Positions 8,732-16,629 of a DNA stretch of 64,000 nt are shown piece by piece (within the stretch, counting starts at the first letter, position 1; each line of letters starts with the position of its first letter). The notes beneath the pieces are model-generated. The model saw nothing but the letters and a program-made list of their open reading frames with translations. It ran no database searches and was not told where the DNA came from. The stretch comes from an uncultured Lachnospiraceae bacterium. GTDB lineage: Bacteria; Bacillota; Clostridia; Lachnospirales; Lachnospiraceae. The stretch lies in contig CAJTMW010000003.1 of NCBI GenBank assembly GCA_910577275.1, forward strand, positions 124,001-188,000. Direction: 5' to 3'. The position numbers and the translations under genes were made by a program.

Positions 8732-9325
8732 ATGCCAAAACAGAAGATAACAAAAGAAATGGTGGTGAATGCCGCTTTTGAAGTGGCAAGGGCCGGGGGG
8801 ATGGAACAGGTTCTGGTGAAAGCGATTGCCGAAAGGCTGGGGTGTTCCGTACAGCCCATATACAGCTATTGTAAGAACATGGAGGGGCTTCGAAGCGATG
8901 TGGCAGAATGTGCAAGCCGGTTTGTACAGGAATATGTGGCTTCCCGCATTGATAAAAGCGACTTGTTCCGCAGTACAGGGCGGGCGTATGTGCGGCTTGC
9001 AAAGGAGGAGCCGCATATTTTGAAGATGTTTCTTTTTCGGGAGCGGAAAAATATTACGTCTCTGGAAGAATTATATCAATCGGAGACAAATCCGCAGATG
9101 GCGCAGGCCATATCGGAGGGGCTGGGCGTCAGTATGAAGCAGGCGAAGGACCTGCATTTAAATATGCTTATTTATACGATTGGCATCGGAACGCTTTTTT
9201 CCGTGACGAGCCCCGGAATACCGGCAGATGAAATTTATGAACAGCAGGAGAGAGCGTACCGGATATTTTTGAAGGATGCATTGGAGGAGGAAAAGGATGA
9301 ACCAAAAGATATTGGTGATGTATAA
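8732..9325 (+). CDS. TetR/AcrR family transcriptional regulator
   Basis: This 197-residue protein has the usual TetR length. The N-terminal helix-turn-helix (about residues 5-50) reads KEMVVNAAFEVARAGGMEQV, then VKAIAERLGCSVQPIYSYCK, with the conserved recognition-helix Tyr. The rest is an all-helical ligand-binding and dimer domain without an identifiable ligand. I prefer ATG 8732, preceded by GGAAGGGTGA, to the GTG two codons earlier. The upstream promoter and long palindrome suggest autoregulation. The coding region overlaps the flavodoxin gene by 29 bases, so the two are one operon and the effector may be linked to redox or electron transfer (inference). Confidence 0.92.
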   Translation: MPKQKITKEMVVNAAFEVARAGGMEQVLVKAIAERLGCSVQPIYSYCKNMEGLRSDVAECASRFVQEYVASRIDKSDLFRSTGRAYVRLAKEEPHILKMFLFRERKNITSLEELYQSETNPQMAQAISEGLGVSMKQAKDLHLNMLIYTIGIGTLFSVTSPGIPADEIYEQQERAYRIFLKDALEEEKDEPKDIGDV

Positions 9326-9872
9326 AAGCGTGACGGGATTTACCAGAGAATATGCGGAATGGATAGCGGGCGGTCTGGAAAAGGAAAACGACTGTACGCT
9401 TATGGATTTGAAGGATGCGGCTGCCAGAGGAATTTCCGGTTTTGACACAGTGATTTTTGGCGGCAGAATGCATGCCGGTACGGTTGACGGGCTTAAAAAG
9501 GCAAAAGAGCTTTTCGGAAATAGCCGGTCGCCGCGGTTTATTGTGTTTGCCACCGGCGCCATGCCGAATTCGGAGGAAGGAATGATTGCCGAAATGTGGA
9601 GCAATAATCTTTCAGAGGAGGAACTTTCCCGAATCCCTCATTTTTATATGCAGGGCGGCCTTCGCTATGAGAAAATGCCTTTTATGGAAAAAATGATGAT
9701 GAAGGCCTTTGCGGGCGTGATGAAAATGAAGGTAAAGAAGAAAAAGGACAAGGATGAAAAGGACAGGCAGTTTGAGGAGATGATTGCAAGGTCTTACGAT
9801 ATTTCCGATAAGAAATTTGTACGGCCTCTGGTTGAATGCGTTGACCTGGGGAAGAAAGGCGGAGAAAAGTGA
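9297..9872 (+). CDS. Flavodoxin-domain protein
   Basis: The 191-residue protein begins MNQKILVMYKSVTGFTREYA. This is the flavodoxin FMN-phosphate loop (strand, then S-x-T-G-x-T), and it continues with the beta-alpha-beta pattern (DTVIFGGRMHAGTV, RFIVFATGAMPN). It looks like the larger HemG/Flavodoxin_5-type group rather than a short electron-carrier flavodoxin. A very Lys-rich helix at about 145-155 (MKVKKKKDKDEKD) is unusual and could contact membrane or nucleic acid. ATG 9297 has GGAGGAGG 7-15 bases upstream and lies inside the end of the TetR gene, suggesting translational coupling. The electron partner is unknown. Confidence 0.85.
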   Translation: MNQKILVMYKSVTGFTREYAEWIAGGLEKENDCTLMDLKDAAARGISGFDTVIFGGRMHAGTVDGLKKAKELFGNSRSPRFIVFATGAMPNSEEGMIAEMWSNNLSEEELSRIPHFYMQGGLRYEKMPFMEKMMMKAFAGVMKMKVKKKKDKDEKDRQFEEMIARSYDISDKKFVRPLVECVDLGKKGGEK

Positions 9873-9930
9873 TGGTGCCAGCTTATTGTTAACAAACGCT
9901 GCTACGCTGCGCGAGTCAGCTTATTGTAAA

Positions 9931-9967
9931 AAGCAGGCGCCTGCGCATAACAGACGCCTGCCTTATT
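9931..9967. terminator. Bidirectional intrinsic terminator
   Basis: GCAGGCG (9933-9939) pairs with CGCCTGC (9955-9961), flanked by AA and TT that extend the stem. On the minus strand CTTTTTAC follows, terminating the phosphorylase operon. On the plus strand CTTATTTAT follows, ending the flavodoxin unit. Just upstream, CAGCTTATTGT occurs twice (9879-9889 and 9917-9927). Confidence 0.75.
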
Positions 9968-9985
9968 TATCATAGGTTTTGGGTA

Positions 9986-12157
9986 TTATATCTCATACCA
10001 GACAATCTGATTCTCGTCCAGATTCAGCTCAAAGCTCTCCCCGTTTCCTTTGTAGACAACGGTGCTCTGGGGCTCGTAGGTATTGTTCACCACACAGTAT
10101 TTGCCGTTTTCGGGATAAGCATGGACGTCCACGTTGTAGTTGCTCGAAAACCACTGGTGAAGATTTCCCTCATCTCCGGCGCTCCAGAGGATTGCCCGGT
10201 GAAGGAGCCTGCTGTTTTCAAAGCTGTAGGGAAGTCCGCTGATATAGACGGCGCGCCCTTTTCCAAAGCTGTTTACGGCGAGCTGTACATCCTTTGCTTT
10301 GGCATCTTCTCCTGTTGCAGCAAGGATGGAAGCGCCTTCCAGGGCATAGATATTCTTCTGCCCTTCCCCGAAATCTATTTCACCCTTCACATCTTCCGTG
10401 ATAAAATGGCTGTGGCTTTCCAGATTATATTTATCGTAACCAAGGGTAAAGCCAAGTTCTTTTTCCACGCCGAAGACACTGGAAAGCTGGAAGAAACGGC
10501 CGTTTGCCAGATGGGCGCAGGGCTCTCCCACACCGATAATTCCACCGCCCTCATACACAAACTTTTTGACGGCGGAGGAAATCTCGGCATCGCACCACCA
10601 CTCGCCGCCGGTATGGGCGGTATCGGCGTCGCCCACGTTTATGAGCACGTCAATTCCCTTTAAAATATCGGGGTTTTCCTTCAAATCCGTAAAGCTGATA
10701 AACTGTACGTCGAAAGGCGCGCCGGAAAGCGCCTCTATCACCCCTGCATAGGAATAATTTTTCTTAAAGTAAATGGCGTGATGCACCATATGGCAGCCCC
10801 ATGCGCGCATTTTGCCCCAGCAGTTCAGCACAGCCACCTTTTTTACGCAGTAAGGTACACATCCTTTGATGTTATCGTACAGCTCCCGGAACTCGTTGCA
10901 GACAGATTCCACGTAGTCCACAAATTCGGGGAAATCCAGCGTAAGCTTTAAGTAACCGCCATAGCCGATGCGGTCGATAGGCTTGCGGAGGATGGCGCGC
11001 CGGGCAGTCACCCAGTTGACCTTTGCCTCCTTTACCGGCTCTCCGCCTTCGTGGAAGGTATCAGGGAAAAAGTATGGGAGAAGTCTGCCCTCCCGGTAGG
11101 ATACGCCCTCGATATCGCTAATCAGGCGCAGGGTGGAGCCGTTTCCGACGCTCCCCACAATGGCGTCCAGCCCCATTTCCTTAAATTCATCCATAAAGGG
11201 CTCTGTGCCAATCCAGTGGTCGCCGAGGAACATCATTGCTTCCTTGCCGTATTCATGGGTGATATCCACCATTTCCTTTACAATCTTTTTTACTTCCCTT
11301 CTCTGGAAAGCCTGGAAGTCCTGAAATTCCTTTGAGGGAATCCGGTACTGGTTGTTATAATAGCCCTGGTCGATGATATACTCGGGACGGAACGGATAAC
11401 CTGTCTCCCGCTCAAACTGCTCCAGGATATAAGGGCTTACCGAAGCGGAATACCCGTACCAGTCCACGTATTTTTCCCGCGCCAGCTCATCAAATATCAG
11501 TGTAAACTGGTGGAAAAACGTGGTAAAACGCAGTACGTTTACATAAGGATGCTCCTCTATAAACCTGCGCAGGCGCTCCATGGTATAAGCGTGGGTTTTC
11601 GGCTGTCTCACATCAAAGGTAATCTGATGCTCCACATCCTTCCAGTCGTTAACCACCGCATTGTACATATGTACGGGGTCCCACATAATATAAGCCAGGA
11701 AGCTTACGGTATAGTCGTGGAAGGGCACAGCCCTGACGGCAACCTCTCCTTTTGCTTCGTCATAGGTCCAGTCCCCGGCGGGAACAACTTTGCCTGTGGT
11801 TCTGTCAACCACTTCCCACCAGCGTTTGATATCATCCCGGCTGTTGGGCGTCAGCATATCGGGATAGAGGCCCTTCATAAGACGAATGCGTAAAAGTTCT
11901 TCCGTTGCCGTATAAAAGGGCGTCATCACATACATTTGCTGAATCTCGTCGGGATTGGCATTTGCCCATGCATTGTCTTTTCTTGTGGTGTAATATGTGG
12001 AATATACCTTCATACCCGCGTCTTTTAATTCAACGGGAAAATCTGTACCGTCGCAGTCGCGGACTGCGTCCGCGCCCCAGCGTCTGGACAGCTCCAGAGT
12101 TTCGGGAATAACATCCACGTCCGTGGGGATGGTGACCCGGCCGTTTGTTTTGCTCAT
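9986..12157 (-). CDS. GH112 beta-1,3-galactosyl-N-acetylhexosamine phosphorylase (or galactosyl-rhamnose phosphorylase)
   Basis: The 723-residue cytoplasmic enzyme has no signal peptide and matches GH112 throughout. Family features include ETLELSRRWGADAVRDCDGT near the start, NVLRFTTFFHQFTLIFDE (about 235-255), IIDQGYYNNQYRIPSKEF and the later glutamine-amidotransferase-like domain (GGGIIGVGEPCAHLANGR). GH112 enzymes phosphorolyse galactosyl disaccharides, giving galactose 1-phosphate: lacto-N-biose/galacto-N-biose from mucin and milk glycans, or in some Clostridia galactosyl-1,4-rhamnose. The two cannot be told apart here by eye. It is the last gene of an operon with a solute-binding protein and two permeases, so the disaccharide is imported intact and then phosphorolysed. 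Confidence 0.92.
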   Translation of the reverse strand: MSKTNGRVTIPTDVDVIPETLELSRRWGADAVRDCDGTDFPVELKDAGMKVYSTYYTTRKDNAWANANPDEIQQMYVMTPFYTATEELLRIRLMKGLYPDMLTPNSRDDIKRWWEVVDRTTGKVVPAGDWTYDEAKGEVAVRAVPFHDYTVSFLAYIMWDPVHMYNAVVNDWKDVEHQITFDVRQPKTHAYTMERLRRFIEEHPYVNVLRFTTFFHQFTLIFDELAREKYVDWYGYSASVSPYILEQFERETGYPFRPEYIIDQGYYNNQYRIPSKEFQDFQAFQRREVKKIVKEMVDITHEYGKEAMMFLGDHWIGTEPFMDEFKEMGLDAIVGSVGNGSTLRLISDIEGVSYREGRLLPYFFPDTFHEGGEPVKEAKVNWVTARRAILRKPIDRIGYGGYLKLTLDFPEFVDYVESVCNEFRELYDNIKGCVPYCVKKVAVLNCWGKMRAWGCHMVHHAIYFKKNYSYAGVIEALSGAPFDVQFISFTDLKENPDILKGIDVLINVGDADTAHTGGEWWCDAEISSAVKKFVYEGGGIIGVGEPCAHLANGRFFQLSSVFGVEKELGFTLGYDKYNLESHSHFITEDVKGEIDFGEGQKNIYALEGASILAATGEDAKAKDVQLAVNSFGKGRAVYISGLPYSFENSRLLHRAILWSAGDEGNLHQWFSSNYNVDVHAYPENGKYCVVNNTYEPQSTVVYKGNGESFELNLDENQIVWYEI

Positions 12158-12176
12158 TTTCAGCTCCTCCTATTTT

Positions 12177-13052
12177 TTAACCTTTGATGCCGCCGCCTGT
12201 AACGCCTGCGATAATCTTCTCAGACAGGAAGATGTAAAGCAGGAAGGTAGGCAGGAATACGATAACGACTGCCGCAAAGAGTCCGCCGTAGTCGCCGGTG
12301 TACTTCATCGCGTTTACAATCTGCAGCAATCCGACGCCGACCGGAGTCATTTCTGCGGAGCTTGCGAAAATCAAAGCCATGAAGAACTCGTTCCATACGC
12401 CCAGGAAGTTGAAAATGGTAACGGTAATGATTGCCGGCTGAACAAGAGGCAGCATAATTACCCAGAATGTTTTTCCCGGAGGGCATCCGTCGATAGCCGC
12501 CGCTTCTTCATAAGTCCTGGACAGGGTTGCGAAGAAATTCAGCAGGTACGTTGTTGTAGACGGAACATGCATGAGAATATATAAAATAATCAGTAAAATC
12601 CTTCCCTTGATGCCGAGCTGCGTCGTCAATGCGAAGATGGGCATGATAATCATAACGGCCGGAACGCTCATTGCGATAATCAGGCTGGACTTTAAGGATT
12701 TGTTTGCAAAGAAATCAAAACGGGAAAGAACATATGCGCCGGGAGCGGAAATGAGGAGCGTACCGATACAGGCGGTTACTGCATATAACAGGGAATTCCC
12801 GAAGAACTTCGCAACATTCTGCGCCTGCCATGCATTCACGTAGTTTTCCCAGTGGAAACCCGATTCAAAGGCAAACACCTTGCCTGAAAAAATTTCTTTT
12901 GCGGTTGAAAGGCTGGCGCCAAGAATCCAGCACAGGAAGGTTGCCGTAAACGCTATCCAGACCAGAACGATAAGGTAACCGGGCAAAAGCCGTAACTCCC
13001 TGGACCAGTTCCAGGGCTCTTTATACTTTTTTTCTTTTTTACTCTTAGCCAT
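12177..13052 (-). CDS. Carbohydrate ABC transporter permease (MalG/UgpE type)
   Basis: This 291-residue inner-membrane subunit has about six transmembrane helices. It carries the permease loop EEAAAIDGCPPGKTFWVIML (consensus EAAxxDGA...G), which docks onto the ATPase. The basic N terminus is cytoplasmic. It lies between the other permease (12 bases upstream) and the phosphorylase (19 bases downstream), so it should carry the phosphorylase substrate. No ATPase gene is in this operon; a shared MsmK-type ATPase elsewhere is the usual solution in Firmicutes (inference). Confidence 0.93.
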   Translation of the reverse strand: MAKSKKEKKYKEPWNWSRELRLLPGYLIVLVWIAFTATFLCWILGASLSTAKEIFSGKVFAFESGFHWENYVNAWQAQNVAKFFGNSLLYAVTACIGTLLISAPGAYVLSRFDFFANKSLKSSLIIAMSVPAVMIIMPIFALTTQLGIKGRILLIILYILMHVPSTTTYLLNFFATLSRTYEEAAAIDGCPPGKTFWVIMLPLVQPAIITVTIFNFLGVWNEFFMALIFASSAEMTPVGVGLLQIVNAMKYTGDYGGLFAAVVIVFLPTFLLYIFLSEKIIAGVTGGGIKG

Positions 13053-13064
13053 TTTCCACCCTCC

Positions 13065-13958
13065 TTAAAATTCCAAATCGTCATCCTTTAATACTCTGTT
13101 CATTACAAAGTAAACAAGGATAATAATTAATGTCAGCACAACGCCGACAGCAGCGCCGGCGCCGGCGTCACGGCCTGTATTTCCCATGGAGCCGAATACG
13201 GTATCATACAAATATACGACAGGCACAATGGTGGAAGCCTCTGTATTGACAGGTGAAAACATCTTTGTCCAGAGGAAAAACGCCGTTGTATGCACGCTGT
13301 AGAAAGTAATATTCGTCTTGATGATACCCTTCAAAAGGGGCAGAGTCATTTTAAAGAACTGCTGTACCTTGTTGGCGCCGTCTATGGTAGCCGCCTCATA
13401 CAAATCGGCGGGAATTCTCTCGATGCCGCTGATGAAAATCAGCATATAATAGCCTACCGCGCCAAACATGTAGGCAAGGAGCATCGCCCAGAATTTGTTA
13501 TCGCTGGAGAGCCATTTCACCCCGTCCAGGCCGAAGAACTGCAATACTTTGTTCAGCATGCCGTAATCGTTGCTGTACACATACTGAACCCACATGGTTG
13601 CAAGGGCAACGGCGCTGATTACGTTAGGCAGATAAATCGCCGCACGGAAGAATTTTTTGAAGCGGACGCCGCTTGTCAGGATTACTGCAAACAAAAGGGC
13701 AAAAAACAGTGTGATAATACCGCCTACCAGCCAGATTAACCCCATGTTTTTCATGGAACCCTGAAAGGTAGGGGAGCCGAAGATTTTTGCATAATTCCCA
13801 ATCCCGTAGAAAGACCATGTGGATACGCTGGCAGTAACGCTCTCGATTTTAAAGAAGCTCATGAGAACGGTTCTCGCCACCGGATATAAATACATGATAA
13901 TTAAGGAAAAAGTCAATGGTAATGAAAAAGCTAAAATCATACCTCGATTTTTTTTCAT
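13065..13958 (-). CDS. Carbohydrate ABC transporter permease (MalF/UgpA type)
   Basis: The 297-residue protein has six predicted membrane helices and the loop LYEAATIDGANKVQQFFKMT, the EAA motif that contacts the ATPase. The frame is open further upstream, but I chose ATG 13958 (MKKNRGMILAF): GAGGGGTGA lies just before it and the longer version adds a non-membrane basic stretch. It is the partner of the MalG-type permease downstream, forming the heterodimeric channel for the GH112 substrate. A hairpin separates it from the solute-binding-protein gene. Confidence 0.92.
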   Translation of the reverse strand: MKKNRGMILAFSLPLTFSLIIMYLYPVARTVLMSFFKIESVTASVSTWSFYGIGNYAKIFGSPTFQGSMKNMGLIWLVGGIITLFFALLFAVILTSGVRFKKFFRAAIYLPNVISAVALATMWVQYVYSNDYGMLNKVLQFFGLDGVKWLSSDNKFWAMLLAYMFGAVGYYMLIFISGIERIPADLYEAATIDGANKVQQFFKMTLPLLKGIIKTNITFYSVHTTAFFLWTKMFSPVNTEASTIVPVVYLYDTVFGSMGNTGRDAGAGAAVGVVLTLIIILVYFVMNRVLKDDDLEF

Positions 13959-13984
13959 TTTCCTGTCACCCCTCTCGTGAAAAC

Positions 13985-14011
13985 GAGGCGGCACCACGAT
14001 AGTGCCACCTC
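13985..14011 (-). other. Hairpin between binding-protein gene and permease gene
   Basis: Read on the minus strand, GAGGTGGCAC pairs with GTGCCGCCTC (one G-T pair) around a 7-base loop, followed by GTTTTC. It sits 34 bases after the binding-protein stop. Such elements commonly cause partial termination or protect the upstream mRNA, giving more binding protein than permease. Confidence 0.6.
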
Positions 14012-14045
14012 ATTCTTAAAAAGTCTGTTTAATTGTTGCAATGAT

Positions 14046-15410
14046 TTAGTACAGAGCGTCCATAGCCGCTGCGAATTCTTCGCCTGTCTTGAAGCTGCCT
14101 TCGAATAACTTAGTAGCTACATCCTTGAACTGAGGGCCAAGGTCGGAGTTATCGGAAAGACCCATGTTCCACTTAAGAGGAGCCTGTGTGGCAAGCAGAG
14201 TCTCAACGGTTCCGTTCATGATTGCAGGAGCTGTATTTCTGGAGTCTGCGGGAATCTGGGAAGCGCCGTCAGCCATCTTCTGGTCGAACTCGCCTGTTGT
14301 CAGGAACATGATGAAATCAAATGCCGCCTGAGGATTTGCGCAGTTCTTGGAGATTGCAAGGGAGTTAGCGCCGGCATAAGCGTTGGAAGAATCAGCGCCG
14401 CCGTCAACTGCAGGGTAATTCATAAGGCCCCAGTTGATGTTTGAGCCGGTGTTGTTGTTTACTTCCGCACATACGTAGTTAGCGCATACAATCATAGCCA
14501 CTTTTTCGGTAAGACCAATCTTGTTCTGGCTTTCAGGGAACGCGCCCGGTGCGCCGCTCTCAAGGTAACCTGCGTTGACAAAGTCAATCAGCTCCTGAGC
14601 GCCTTTGATAATCTGCTCGTTCTCGCTCCATCCGCCGTTTACGGATAATTCACCGAGAACGTCCTGGCCAACGTGTCTGGAAAGATGATATCCAAGAGAG
14701 AAATCAGCGTAGGCATCGTCAAGGGCCATCGGCTCGTAGCCGGCGTCCACCATAGCCTGGCAGGCTGCCAGGAACTCATCCCATGTTGTGGGCAGAGTGG
14801 TGATTCCTGCTGCGTCAAAGATGTCCTTGTTGTAGAAGATACCGCCTACCTGAGGCTGCTCTGCGATGCTGTTAAAGGCGCCGGACCATTCCTTCTGCTG
14901 GTCAACAAAGCACTGGAAACCGATATCGCCGTAGCCTGCCGCCTCTGCCATGTCGGTAACGTCAAGGCAGTACTCGGAATATGTACTGGCAATTCTCTGG
15001 TAATCTTCTTCGAAGATATCAACATTTTCGTTTGCTTCAAGGGCTGTTACGATAATCGTCTTGATGTCTCTGCCCTTCCACTCAATGTTTACGGTTGCGC
15101 CTGTCTGCGCGGAGAAAGCGTCCGCCGCTTCCTGAAGAACCTTGCCCTGAGGCTCGGTGCTGGCCCACATGGACCACATTGTCAGGGTAACGCCGTCATA
15201 GCTGGCTGCACCGTCGGCGGGAGCCGCGTCGTCTGTGGAAGCCGTATCCTCGGCAGGGGCTGCATCCTCAGCGGGAGCCGCGTCGTCTGTAGAGGTTTCC
15301 GTCTCGGCAGGAGCGCTGTCCTCTGCGGGCTTTTCGGTATTGCCGCAGCCTGCAAGCAGTGTAGCCGCCATAGCTGCCGTTACCAGTAAACTGATTAGTT
15401 TCTTCTTCAT
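14046..15410 (-). CDS. Sugar ABC transporter solute-binding lipoprotein
   Basis: This 454-residue protein starts with a lipoprotein signal (MKKKLISLLVTAAMAATLLAG, Cys 22 as the lipidated residue). Next comes a low-complexity linker of about 45 residues built from repeats of the AAPAED/TDDAAPA kind, which lifts the domain off the membrane. The remainder is a family 1 binding protein (TLTMWSMWASTEPQGKVLQE, later PTTWDEFLAACQAMVDAGY and GANSLAISKNCANPQAAFDF). It is first in the GH112 operon and presumably captures the galactosyl disaccharide outside the cell. A promoter with TTGTAA/TATACT lies upstream. Confidence 0.93.
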   Translation of the reverse strand: MKKKLISLLVTAAMAATLLAGCGNTEKPAEDSAPAETETSTDDAAPAEDAAPAEDTASTDDAAPADGAASYDGVTLTMWSMWASTEPQGKVLQEAADAFSAQTGATVNIEWKGRDIKTIIVTALEANENVDIFEEDYQRIASTYSEYCLDVTDMAEAAGYGDIGFQCFVDQQKEWSGAFNSIAEQPQVGGIFYNKDIFDAAGITTLPTTWDEFLAACQAMVDAGYEPMALDDAYADFSLGYHLSRHVGQDVLGELSVNGGWSENEQIIKGAQELIDFVNAGYLESGAPGAFPESQNKIGLTEKVAMIVCANYVCAEVNNNTGSNINWGLMNYPAVDGGADSSNAYAGANSLAISKNCANPQAAFDFIMFLTTGEFDQKMADGASQIPADSRNTAPAIMNGTVETLLATQAPLKWNMGLSDNSDLGPQFKDVATKLFEGSFKTGEEFAAAMDALY

Positions 15411-15460
15411 TTAAAGTCCTCCTTCTTCCGGCGGTTATCTACCGCCTTTCCTATGCTACA

Positions 15461-15489
15461 AGTATATCGCGATAGAGAATGCTTTACAA
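15461..15489 (-). promoter_or_regulatory. Promoter of the GH112 transport operon
   Basis: On the minus strand TTGTAA (15484-15489), a 17-base spacer and TATACT (15461-15466) form a good sigma-A promoter. A small stem GGCGGT/ACCGCC (15430-15446) lies in the leader before the start codon at 15410. Confidence 0.7.
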
Positions 15490-15508
15490 CCATTATCTTG
15501 GCTTATTT

Positions 15509-15689
15509 TTTATATATCTTGCTTTTAAAATGATTTTGAGCGGGAAATACACTGAAATTTTTTGAGCGGATTCCATAAAAAATGAAAATGACATCAAAAT
15601 AAAAATAGCAAATTGAATAATTAAAACTGGTAAAAAATTATTCCGGACAGCTTTTTGCCGGAACAAAGAGAGGGGATTTATATATCTTG
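15509..15689. promoter_or_regulatory. Direct repeats between divergent promoters, possible AraC sites
   Basis: In the 349-base gap between the divergent binding-protein and AraC genes, TTTATATATCTTG occurs at 15509-15521 and 15677-15689. TTTTGAGCGG occurs at 15534-15543 and 15560-15569, 26 bases apart, two to three helix turns. AraC proteins typically bind such direct half-sites. The second TTTATATATCTTG copy touches the -35 box of the AraC promoter. Confidence 0.5.
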
Positions 15690-15715
15690 TTTTTGGATGC
15701 CGTCCGTGCTATGAT
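15687..15715 (+). promoter_or_regulatory. Promoter of the AraC regulator gene
   Basis: TTGTTT (15687-15692), a 17-base spacer and TATGAT (15710-15715) lie 45 bases before the start at 15760. The -35 box overlaps one of the TTTATATATCTTG repeats, which suggests autoregulation. Confidence 0.6.
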
Positions 15716-15759
15716 TGAGAAAATAAGACAGTCTGTTTTTCTTTTGAGGAGGTAAGCCG

Positions 15760-16593
15760 ATGGGGACTTCCATTTATCCGCTGCCCCGTTCCGCCGGGGA
15801 AACCATACAGAGCAAGCTGCTTTACATTACCCATTCCAGATATGAAAACGACTGGCCCAGCCAGCCGCATATTCATCCCTTTGTGGAACTTTTCTATGTG
15901 AAAGACGGCTCCGGCAGTTTTTTGTTTGAGGACGAGGAGTATCCCATTGTAAAGGATGATTTTGTAATTGTCAATGCAGGCATATCGCACACGGAAATTT
16001 CCTCGCCGTCCGCGCCGTTGGAATATGTGACTATCGGTATGGAAGGACAGAGCTTTGCGCTTGAGGGGAAAAAGGACTGTATGATTTTCAACTGCGAAAA
16101 CAGCCGGAAAGACCTGGGCTTTCTGCTGACCGCTATGCTGAGCGAGATGGAGGAAAAAAACAGAGACTATGAGGTGGTCTGCCAGAACCTGCTGGAAATA
16201 CTGGTTATACGGCTCGGCAGAAGAATGAATTTTGCCCTTGAGGAAGCGCCCCGCATACAGGTCAATAAAGAGTGCATCAAAATCAAGCGGTATATTGATG
16301 CGAATTATACGCAGAACATCACTTTGGATTCCCTTGCGGAATTTTCCCATTTAAATAAGTACTATATGGCCCATGCTTTTACATTGCACTGTGGCTGCTC
16401 TCCCATCCAATACCTGTGCCAGGCCCGGATTAAAGCCAGTAAAGCGCTTCTGGCGAGTACGGATTACAGCATCACGGAGGTGGCGCGGTATTCGGGATTT
16501 TCCTCTCAGAGCTATTTTGCCCAGAGCTTTTTGAAAAGCTGCGGCCAGACGGCTTCCGCCTACCGGAAAAGCTGTAAGGAGAAAACGGTCTGA
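15760..16593 (+). CDS. AraC family transcriptional regulator (sugar sensing)
   Basis: The 277-residue regulator has an N-terminal cupin-like sensor (about residues 20-110, with HIHPFVELFYVKDGSGSF and VIVNAGISHTE). The C-terminal double helix-turn-helix AraC domain (about 175-272) includes ITLDSLAEFSHLNKYYMAHA and SITEVARYSGFSSQSYFAQS. It is transcribed away from the GH112 import operon, the standard arrangement for a local activator of that operon. GAGGAGG precedes the ATG. The inducer is probably the imported disaccharide or a product, which is inference from location only. Confidence 0.92.
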   Translation: MGTSIYPLPRSAGETIQSKLLYITHSRYENDWPSQPHIHPFVELFYVKDGSGSFLFEDEEYPIVKDDFVIVNAGISHTEISSPSAPLEYVTIGMEGQSFALEGKKDCMIFNCENSRKDLGFLLTAMLSEMEEKNRDYEVVCQNLLEILVIRLGRRMNFALEEAPRIQVNKECIKIKRYIDANYTQNITLDSLAEFSHLNKYYMAHAFTLHCGCSPIQYLCQARIKASKALLASTDYSITEVARYSGFSSQSYFAQSFLKSCGQTASAYRKSCKEKTV

Positions 16594-16629
16594 CCGCAGT
16601 ACAAAGCGCCCTGTAAATCCTTACTGCGG
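16594..16629. terminator. Hairpin between convergent AraC and SIMPL genes
   Basis: CCGCAGTA (16594-16601) and TACTGCGG (16622-16629) form a perfect 8-base stem that overlaps the stop codon of the minus-strand SIMPL gene. There is no long T-run on either side, so terminator strength is doubtful. Confidence 0.45.

Noticed and set aside
9879..9927. Repeated CAGCTTATTGT as an insertion scar
   Set aside because: Only 11 bases repeated with a short GC-rich middle; too little to support a mobile element.
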